16,096 nt of DNA from Planctomycetota bacterium (GTDB taxonomy: Bacteria > Planctomycetota > Phycisphaerae > FEN-1346 > JAACEH01). A model generated the notes under the pieces. That model was not told where the DNA came from, made no database searches, and saw nothing but the letters and a program-made list of their open reading frames with translations. The DNA lies in NCBI GenBank assembly GCA_016935955.1, contig JAFGPY010000073.1, positions 1-16,096 on the forward strand, read 5' to 3'. The number at the start of each line of letters is the position of its first letter. Positions within the stretch are counted from its first letter, which is position 1. The translations under genes were made by a program, and so were the position numbers. This document shows, piece after piece, positions 1 through 5,290 of the stretch.

Positions 1-49
1 CATCCCTCCCAGCCTGAACGCCCGCCCGCACCACAACCGCCCCCGCCCC

Positions 50-68
50 CCGCCAGTGCACTTGGCGG
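50..68. repeat. Small palindrome, 6-bp stem
   Basis: CCGCCA (50-55) pairs with TGGCGG (63-68) around a 7-nt loop. It sits just after a very C-rich stretch (about 17-50). No T-run follows on either strand, so it is not a convincing intrinsic terminator. It is one of several small palindromes in bases 1-210. Confidence 0.5.
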
Positions 69-86
69 AACGGATACAAAGGAACA

Positions 87-106
87 CGGCGGGCCGAGAC
101 CCGCCG
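87..106. repeat. Palindrome, 7-bp stem
   Basis: CGGCGGG (87-93) and CCCGCCG (100-106) are perfect inverse complements around the loop CCGAGA. The hairpin lies just past the stop codon of the IS110 remnant read on the minus strand. No function can be assigned; it belongs with the other GC-rich palindromes at this window edge. Confidence 0.6.
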
Positions 107-141
107 CGTTACAGTTCAAGATTGCCATTCACCAACTAAGC

Positions 142-174
142 CCGGTTGCTCACTCAACCCGGACCGACTCGGTC
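142..174. repeat. Two adjacent palindromes
   Basis: CCGGTTG (142-148) pairs with CAACC(C)GG (155-162) apart from one bulged C, around the loop CTCACT. Immediately adjacent, GACCG (162-166) pairs with CGGTC (170-174) around the 3-nt loop ACT. The first one contains GCTCACTCAACCCGG (148-162), repeated with a single change at 411-425. Confidence 0.55.
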
Positions 175-180
175 GCTCAT

Positions 181-207
181 CATGGCCTAGCCTCCGGCTA
201 GACCGTG
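181..207. repeat. Palindrome with TCC triloop
   Basis: CTAGCC (187-192), loop TCC, GGCTAG (196-201) form a perfect 6-bp stem. After one mismatch the stem continues as CATGG (181-185) against CCGTG (203-207) with one G-T pair. It is followed by GTGGCACC. The minus-strand text GGTGCCACGG leading into it resembles GGTGCCATGG at 15744-15753. The element sits where the IS110 reading frame loses similarity. Confidence 0.6.
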
Positions 208-331
208 GCACCCCGGCCAACGCACCGCGACGGTGCTCGATCCGATGCTGACGAGCCTCCCCCGTCGCCTGGTCCTCCCGCTCCGCTAAAGTGTACTTCC
301 GGTGGCTGTCGAATGCGATATACTCTCTCAT

Positions 332-394
332 AGCGTGGCTCCTTTCTAAAGAACATTCCAACCGTTAGCTTACGCCAACGGCAGGAGCCACGCT
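332..394 (-). promoter_or_regulatory. Inverted-repeat leader masking the IS110 ribosome binding site
   Basis: AGCGTGGCTCCT (332-343) and AGGAGCCACGCT (383-394) are perfect 12-bp inverse complements. Read on the minus strand, the transcript would fold the upstream arm onto the arm that carries the AGGAG Shine-Dalgarno and ends directly before the transposase ATG. An inner stem, CCGTT (362-366) with AACGG (377-381), lies in the loop. Hiding the ribosome binding site is a known way insertion sequences damp translation from read-through transcripts. IS1111-type members of the IS110 family also have subterminal inverted repeats and a non-coding guide (bridge) RNA at one end. Which applies here cannot be settled from the fragment. 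Confidence 0.55.
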
Positions 395-412
395 TTCATA
401 GTTTCACCCGGC

Positions 413-1714
413 TCACTCAGCCCGGCCACCCGCCGCTGCCAATTCGCGCGTCTCGGAATTGCAATCATCTAGGCACTCCTGAAACAGCCACTGCGGAGCA
501 ACATCAATCTTCAGCATGCATTCTACTGCTCGACAGCGGTAATTGGTGCTGGGCCCGCACTCATAGAGCCATAGCAGGCTCTGCGCCAGGCACGGATCCT
601 GATAAGACTCCGCCAACGCCAGGATGTCCATACTTAGAGTGTGTCGACTTTCGGCACTAAAGACGACCGGTAATACTCGCTCGATCACCTCATGGTCTCC
701 AGCCTGATACGTGTGAAAGAGCATGTTTATTGCTCCTTCACCAGCTGATTGAGGGCAGCGCTTAAGGAGAGAGAAGGCAAACTCACGCACCCAAAGATCG
801 TCGGACTTGCCAAGCGCCCTCATCGCCAAGCGTCTGATGATTGCTTCCTCGTGCTCAGCCAGTTCGAACAACCGGCCATCCAAACGAGGCACTTCCCGTT
901 TCACAAAGATCCTCAGCAACTTCACGAGTTGATCTAAACGCGTTTCGTTCAGCATGTATTCGAATATAGTATTTATCTCTGAGTCACTCGCGTGGCGGGC
1001 AAAACGCCAGTTCGGGTCCTTGCCGTCTTCAACGTTTCGCAAAACCTCGTCAACGGTCGGAATATTGCGATCTTCAGAGCTACGCCGCTCTTTCCTCAGC
1101 CAATACCGCTTCACTGCGTCTAAATATGTGCGAGCGCCTGCACAGGCGGTGGCTTCTGCAGACAAAGTCTGCAGAACGACTTGCTCGCTGAACAAGTGAC
1201 TGGCCCGCCAAGCTAAATCAGGTCGGTAATAAGTCGTTGTCGGCCTTTTCTCAAGGTCGGCTGCCAGCCGTGAACCGTGGCGGCTGACCATCCACAAGAA
1301 TCCTTTGAGGCCTTCCAACAGCATGATTTCTTGATCGCCCACCGCCTCGTCGAGAGCCGTACGTTCGAAGCAATTGTAGACAGCTCGCCTTGCTTCGGCA
1401 CTGCCCCTGCGTGCAAAGACACCGGCCAAGGCAGCCAATTGGAGTGCGTCCCACGTGTCACTCGTTTCAGCCAGGGCCCGGCAGATAGCCCTTTCGTAAT
1501 GCGGCACATCGGATGAGAGCGCAATGAGGTTCAGCAGGTAGTCTAGTCGGTCACATTCGCACTGGGGGTCGTAGACCAGATTGTGAGAACATGCGTGCAA
1601 GATGTCCTCGCGAACACCGCTCTCGCCATACACCCTCACATATGCCACAGCACGCCCAAGGCCCTTAGTCAAGGCATCTTGAAACTGAGATCGATTCAAC
1701 TTGGGAACCGACAA
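413..1714 (-). CDS. Hypothetical cytoplasmic HEAT-like alpha-solenoid protein
   Basis: 433 aa, no signal peptide or membrane segment. The start is a TTG (1714-1712) behind GAGG with a 9-nt spacer; no in-frame ATG lies between it and the upstream stop, and the next Met is near residue 131, so TTG is the best choice. The sequence looks almost wholly alpha-helical. Residues about 244-325 carry helix pairs of HEAT type (for instance EAIIRRLAMRALGKSDDLWV), and residues 340-430 continue similarly. The N-terminal half is Cys-rich, with a YDPQCECDR segment near 48-56. I do not recognise a catalytic motif and assign no function. Base composition looks visibly less GC-rich than in the neighbouring genes, and the last codons (GGRAE) lie in or next to the palindrome at 407-425, which hints at horizontal gain or a remodelled 3' end beside the IS110 relic. 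HEAT proteins commonly act as protein-binding scaffolds. Confidence 0.8.
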   Translation of the reverse strand: MSVPKLNRSQFQDALTKGLGRAVAYVRVYGESGVREDILHACSHNLVYDPQCECDRLDYLLNLIALSSDVPHYERAICRALAETSDTWDALQLAALAGVFARRGSAEARRAVYNCFERTALDEAVGDQEIMLLEGLKGFLWMVSRHGSRLAADLEKRPTTTYYRPDLAWRASHLFSEQVVLQTLSAEATACAGARTYLDAVKRYWLRKERRSSEDRNIPTVDEVLRNVEDGKDPNWRFARHASDSEINTIFEYMLNETRLDQLVKLLRIFVKREVPRLDGRLFELAEHEEAIIRRLAMRALGKSDDLWVREFAFSLLKRCPQSAGEGAINMLFHTYQAGDHEVIERVLPVVFSAESRHTLSMDILALAESYQDPCLAQSLLWLYECGPSTNYRCRAVECMLKIDVAPQWLFQECLDDCNSETRELAAAGGRAE

Positions 1715-1804
1715 GCTAGCTTACCTCACATGTCGAGTGTATGAAGGCACACGACGCTCGGGACTGCACCAGACCAACTCACACCTTATGCCTTAGTGCG
1801 TAGG

Positions 1805-1823
1805 GTGGGTCCCCCGGACCCAC
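1805..1823. repeat. Palindrome, 8-bp stem, CCC triloop
   Basis: GTGGGTCC (1805-1812), loop CCC, GGACCCAC (1816-1823): a perfect stem. It lies in the 255-bp gap between the 433-aa gene and the end of the glycosidase-like gene. No T-run follows. Confidence 0.7.
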
Positions 1824-1840
1824 GCGGATTCGTCGTCAAT

Positions 1841-1861
1841 GGTGGGTGCGCGGCACCCGCC
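1841..1861. repeat. Palindrome with GCG triloop
   Basis: GGGTGC (1844-1849), loop GCG, GCACCC (1853-1858), extended outward to 9 bp through one G-T pair (1841-1843 with 1859-1861). It contains the word GGCACCC, also present at 1931-1937 and, inverted, near 15742. Confidence 0.6.
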
Positions 1862-1909
1862 CTGCACCTGTCCGTGGCTGCGCACGCGTGGGCCACGTCA
1901 CCCGCCCGG

Positions 1910-1931
1910 CATGCCTGACGTAGCAGGCATG
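1910..1931. repeat. Palindrome CATGCCTG/CAGGCATG
   Basis: CATGCCTG (1910-1917) and CAGGCATG (1924-1931) are perfect complements around ACGTAG. It lies 38 nt beyond the stop codon of the minus-strand 926-aa gene and could stabilise that mRNA end, but there is no T-tract. The same stem sequence recurs, with a long structured loop, at 15791-15840. Confidence 0.6.
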
Positions 1932-1969
1932 GCACCCATTGACGCGCGTGTTGGGCGTCCTGACCCGGC

Positions 1970-4750
1970 CTACTTCTTCTCCACCGCCCCCCAGACGTTG
2001 GCGATGAACTCTTCCATCAGGGCCGGGCCGGGCTTCTTCAGCGTCAGCCGCAGGCGGCCGCCGGCGGGCATCTTCAACGTCAACTCGCGGTTGATCAGCC
2101 GCACCTGTTCGTGCGGTTCGAGCTTCATCGTCACGGTCTCACGGGCCAGGTCGAACCAGCGGGCCTCCCAGTCCGCGAACCAGTCGCCCGGGGCCGGCGT
2201 CGAGATCAGGATCTCGACCTGGGCCTCGACCGGGCTGTCCGTGCGGTTGGTCAGCGTGCCGTTGGCCAACGTGACGTCGGCCGGCTCGAAGGTCATCTCG
2301 CCGAAGGTGAAGCCGTCGGTGAATCCGCCCTGGGTGTAGACCGAGTTCTCGGCCGGTTCGGGTTTGCGTTCGCGGCAGACGTCGAACGCCCAGACGCTGT
2401 TGGCATCCATGTCGCCGATGTCCTTCAGGTCGATGGCCACCTCGATCGTCCAGCCGCGCGACCAGCGACCGGTCTTGGCCGTGATGGTCGGCTTCCAGGC
2501 GTCGTCGCGCAGGCCCTCGCCCCAGGCGTCCTGCACCAGCCGCGAGGCCTCCACGTTGCCGGCGGCCGTAATGACGATGTGGCAGAAGCTGGTGCGGCGG
2601 TTGTCGGGATCGAAGAAGATCTCGATGCAGTCGTTCTGCCAGCCGGCCTTCTTGTCCGTGACGAGGTCGTCCATGAAGTCCTCGGTCGCGCGGAATGCCA
2701 GGTACAGCTTGCCGTCCTTGTGCCCCACGACGCCGAGCGTCTCGTAGGTCGGGATCGATTTGCCGTCCACCGTGCTCCAGGAGGCCAGCGTCTCGCCGCC
2801 GCCCCAGGCCTCTTCGGAATAGTCGCCGTCGATGGCGGGCGCGGTCGCAAGCTCCGGCACGGCCACGCGGCTGCAGGGCGTCCGCGACCACAGCACGCCC
2901 TTGCGGTTGTCGCGGGCGAACGGGACGTCGGCCAGCAGGCCCGGCTTCTCCTCGGCCGGCGCGGGGTAGGTCACCTGGATGTCGTCGACGACAATGCTCT
3001 CCGGGTCGTCCTTGTCGCCGCCGACCAGCTTGATGGCGTTGAAACCCTCGGCGAACGAGGCGAAGGCGTCGGCGGTCCCGGCGTCGATCTCCTTGTCGTT
3101 GACCCGCACGTGGATCTCGCCGGGAGTCGTCAGGTCGAATTCCCACTTGTACCAGCCGTCCTTCGTGCGGTCGCTGTTGCAGAAGCCCGGCGACGGATAG
3201 CCGCGCACGCGGTCGGCGTAGATGAAGCTGTAACTGTTCTGGCTCAGGAACGAGCGGCGGATGATCCCGAACAGGACCATCTTGCCCTGACTGTTCTGGA
3301 GGCCCCAGACCGGCCCGTTCGCCGGCTTGTTCTCGTCCTCGCGCTGGTCGCGCACCGACGAGTCGTAGACCCACATCGTCACCTTGCCGCGGGCGTCCTT
3401 CTCGCTCAGCGGTATCGTCACGTCGCTCATCTCCGACAGGGCCAGGGCCTGCTTGCCGCCGTGGACGCGCTCGGCCGTGAGCTTCGCGTCGCCCTTATTG
3501 GTGGCGCCCTTGGGCAAGCCCTCCTCGAAATCGATGGCGACGTCCTCCGGCCGTCCGGCAGCCGCAGCCGCGGACGGGGCAGGGTACCCGTAGTGCTGGT
3601 AGGTCACGGCCGAGCCCGTCGTGTATAGCCGCACTTCGTAGGGCTTGAACTCCTGGGCCAGAAGGCCCCCCGAGGGCTTGACCTTGTAGTTCTGGCCGAC
3701 GACATTCAGTTCCTTGGCCGACTCCGGCAGGTGGATCGTGACCTTGGCGGGCTCGTTGCGCATGTTCACGGCCGCCACCAGCAGCGTGTCGCCGGTCTGC
3801 CACGCGCCGCAGGTCACCTGGCCCGACTCGGCGTCCACCTGCAGCCGCGACGGCTTGCCGGTCCTGAGGATCGGTGCGGCCGCATGGAGCAGGCGGTTGG
3901 TCAGCTTCATCTCGGCCTTGATGTCGTCGGGAATGGCGCTGGGACCGCCCTTGTAGGGCGTGAACTGGTGCGGGAAGTAGCCGATGCCCGACGCCCCGTA
4001 GAGAATCGACATCCAGACCTCGGCGCGAAGCTCGTGCGGCAGGGGCGCCCGGTTGCCGATGTCGCTCGCGTTACCGTTCAGCCGCGTGCACTCCAGCCAG
4101 ATCCAGACCGGCTTGTCGGGCCCGGCGAAGCGGCGCAGCCGCTCCACGCCGCGGGCCACCAGGTGCAGCCGGTTCTCTCCGTCCGGATGCGTGGACACGG
4201 GGTAGACGTCGTAGCAGACCACGTCGGCGCATTTCATGAATTCGTAGTAGAGGGGGTCCGGCGTGCTCTGGCTGGCGCCCACGGCCAGACCGATGCCCAG
4301 GTTCAGGTACATCGGGGCGGCCACGGCCGACTTCTTCATCTCCTCGTAGCGGGCGATCAGCACCTCGGGCATCGTCATCGTGGCGTGGAACTCGCCCTTG
4401 GCGTCGACGCCCGGATTGTCCGGCTCGTCGCCGTGCATCCAGCCCAGGAAGCCGGGACTGGAGGCGACCGCCTTGCGAACGTCGTCGCTGCGGCCCTGCC
4501 AGTTCACAAACCCCACGCACTTGTTCTTGGCCAGTTCGTCGGCCCAGGCCTTCGGATTGCCCCCTTCGCCCGCGACGAAGATGTTGACCCCCATCTCCGC
4601 GAAGGCCGGGGCCGTCCGAGAGTCCATGGCCCAGACGGCGATCGGGTAGACGCTCGTGTCGTTCAGCGGATCGACGACCGGTTCGGCCACGACGGCCGCC
4701 GCGGTCGCCAGCAGGATCCCAAGGCACAACGCTGCTGATCGCAAGTTCAT
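1970..4750 (-). CDS. Secreted clan GH-A-like TIM-barrel protein with CBM9-like module
   Basis: 926 aa. ATG at 4750-4748 behind an AGGGGG ribosome binding site; residues 1-22 form a signal peptide ending AVVA|EP. Residues about 33-300 show eight barrel strands in order, with Glu109 (in GWMHGDEPD) at the end of strand 4 and Glu220 (in VWIWLE) at the end of strand 7. That is the clan GH-A arrangement of acid/base and nucleophile, so a retaining glycosidase is plausible. Residues about 300-380 look like the usual small beta domain after the barrel. Residues about 404-595 resemble a concanavalin-type jelly-roll. Residues about 628-822 match the carbohydrate-binding CBM9 pattern (AIDGDYSEEAWGG, WQNDCIEIFFDPD, GWTIEVAI). 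The C-terminal 100 residues are beta-rich and unassigned. Substrate and GH family number cannot be given. It is transcribed divergently from the dockerin gene, from its own promoter. The Glu assignments are inferred from strand order, not from alignment. Confidence 0.85.
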   Translation of the reverse strand: MNLRSAALCLGILLATAAAVVAEPVVDPLNDTSVYPIAVWAMDSRTAPAFAEMGVNIFVAGEGGNPKAWADELAKNKCVGFVNWQGRSDDVRKAVASSPGFLGWMHGDEPDNPGVDAKGEFHATMTMPEVLIARYEEMKKSAVAAPMYLNLGIGLAVGASQSTPDPLYYEFMKCADVVCYDVYPVSTHPDGENRLHLVARGVERLRRFAGPDKPVWIWLECTRLNGNASDIGNRAPLPHELRAEVWMSILYGASGIGYFPHQFTPYKGGPSAIPDDIKAEMKLTNRLLHAAAPILRTGKPSRLQVDAESGQVTCGAWQTGDTLLVAAVNMRNEPAKVTIHLPESAKELNVVGQNYKVKPSGGLLAQEFKPYEVRLYTTGSAVTYQHYGYPAPSAAAAAGRPEDVAIDFEEGLPKGATNKGDAKLTAERVHGGKQALALSEMSDVTIPLSEKDARGKVTMWVYDSSVRDQREDENKPANGPVWGLQNSQGKMVLFGIIRRSFLSQNSYSFIYADRVRGYPSPGFCNSDRTKDGWYKWEFDLTTPGEIHVRVNDKEIDAGTADAFASFAEGFNAIKLVGGDKDDPESIVVDDIQVTYPAPAEEKPGLLADVPFARDNRKGVLWSRTPCSRVAVPELATAPAIDGDYSEEAWGGGETLASWSTVDGKSIPTYETLGVVGHKDGKLYLAFRATEDFMDDLVTDKKAGWQNDCIEIFFDPDNRRTSFCHIVITAAGNVEASRLVQDAWGEGLRDDAWKPTITAKTGRWSRGWTIEVAIDLKDIGDMDANSVWAFDVCRERKPEPAENSVYTQGGFTDGFTFGEMTFEPADVTLANGTLTNRTDSPVEAQVEILISTPAPGDWFADWEARWFDLARETVTMKLEPHEQVRLINRELTLKMPAGGRLRLTLKKPGPALMEEFIANVWGAVEKK

Positions 4751-4807
4751 CGGCTTACCCCCTGAAGTGTTGAAATGGACCCCAGTTTCGGTGATGTGTC
4801 ACCCAAG

Positions 4808-4831
4808 CCACTGCGGAGTGACGCTCCGTGG
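4808..4831 (-). repeat. Hairpin in the 5' leader of the 926-aa gene
   Basis: CGGAG (4814-4818) pairs with CTCCG (4824-4828) around TGACG, and CCA (4808-4810) with TGG (4829-4831). It would be transcribed in the leader between the predicted minus-strand promoter and the ATG at 4750. No known riboswitch is recognised. Confidence 0.4.
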
Positions 4832-4845
4832 AACACCTTGCGGCG

Positions 4846-4874
4846 ATTGTGCGACCGTTGTAAATGACTGTCAA
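4846..4874 (-). promoter_or_regulatory. Sigma70-type promoter for the 926-aa gene
   Basis: On the minus strand, TTGACA (4874-4869, perfect -35) is followed by a 17-nt spacer and CACAAT (4851-4846, 4 of 6 to the -10 consensus). Transcription would begin near 4839 and give a leader of roughly 90 nt. It lies in the 540-bp gap 4751-5290 between divergent genes, where I see no credible coding region. Confidence 0.55.
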
Positions 4875-5109
4875 GCAAAATGCCACGGCCACGACTGGGG
4901 AGGCGGGGATGGACTCGGGTACATCCCCGGCCGACCACCCCCGGACCAGCCGCCGATCGGGCTATTTGAATGCAGTGTGTGAGCGGGACGACGGGCGGTT
5001 AGCCCCTTGTGGCCCAACATTTTGTGGCTCGGGCGGCGTCCTGTACATCCTGTATGGGTCATAAGACGGAAAATGGCGGTTTACGGCACGTGAAAAAGGG
5101 CGGTTTTTT

Positions 5110-5137
5110 TTGACTTTGCCGCTTTCTATGCTATATT
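5110..5137 (+). promoter_or_regulatory. Sigma70-type promoter for the dockerin/PEP-CTERM pair
   Basis: TTGACT (5110-5115), a 16-nt spacer, and TATATT (5132-5137), within a locally AT-rich patch that follows a run of eight T. The start site would be near 5144, leaving a leader of about 147 nt before the ATG at 5291. Confidence 0.55.
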
Positions 5138-5159
5138 TCAGCAGATGAAGGGGGACTCG

Positions 5160-5263
5160 CACACGACCCTGGCATTCCTATCTCTTTGGGAGTTCGTGTG
5201 TTCAGTAGCAAAACCTCTCGCAGTTCCTTGTTGCGGGGAACCGTCCGAGAAAAGCTACAATCT
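5160..5263 (+). promoter_or_regulatory. Structured 5' leader of the dockerin gene
   Basis: CACACGA (5160-5166) pairs with TCGTGTG (5194-5200) in a 7-bp stem. Downstream a GTAGC/GCTAC outer stem (about 5205-5262) encloses a CGCA/TGCG inner stem. A long, potentially two-domain leader suggests post-transcriptional control, but I could not match it to a known riboswitch class; the c-di-GMP-I motif was considered and does not fit. Confidence 0.3.
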
Positions 5264-5290
5264 GACGATGGTCCATTAGGAGCTGTCACG

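Larger units (their letters stand above)
116..331 (-). pseudogene. IS110-family transposase, N-terminal remnant
   Basis: From an ATG at 331-329, preceded by AGGAG with a 7-nt spacer, the frame reads MREYIAFDSHRKYTLAERED and on through RQHRIEHRRGAL. This is the typical start of the IS110-family DEDD (RuvC-like) transposase domain; the Asp in the FDSH motif corresponds to the first catalytic acidic residue. The resemblance stops after about 35 codons, near position 225. The rest of the frame to the TGA at 118-116 is low-complexity Arg/Ser/Gly sequence encoded by palindromes, so it is not transposase. Intact members are usually about 300-400 residues with a C-terminal serine-containing domain (family knowledge), so this is a dead fragment. 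The N-terminal match is clear by eye, but the family call was not checked by a search. Confidence 0.7.
148..425. repeat. 15-nt near-direct repeats bracketing the IS110 relic
   Basis: GCTCACTCAACCCGG at 148-162 and GCTCACTCAGCCCGG at 411-425 match at 14 of 15 positions in the same orientation. Both form small hairpins with the same loop and a bulged C in the right arm. They flank the transposase stub and its leader. They may be two copies of a palindromic target into which the element inserted. The right copy overlaps the stop codon of the 433-aa gene. Confidence 0.5.

Noticed and set aside
17..50. G-quadruplex on the minus strand of the C-rich stretch
   Set aside because: G-tracts are present but need a loop of about 12 nt, and no regulated gene start is adjacent.
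2111..3628. 505-aa plus-strand and 411-aa minus-strand frames overlapping the 926-aa gene
   Set aside because: Arg/Gly/Ala-rich compositions typical of off-frame reading in GC-rich DNA; the 926-aa frame has a signal peptide and catalytic and CBM9 patterns.
5204..5280. Cyclic-di-GMP-I riboswitch in the dockerin leader
   Set aside because: The conserved receptor motifs of that class are not present in the right order.
5186..5290. Upstream in-frame ATG adding 35 residues to the dockerin protein
   Set aside because: It would place the signal peptide internally; the ATG at 5291 has AGGAG at good spacing and starts the signal directly.
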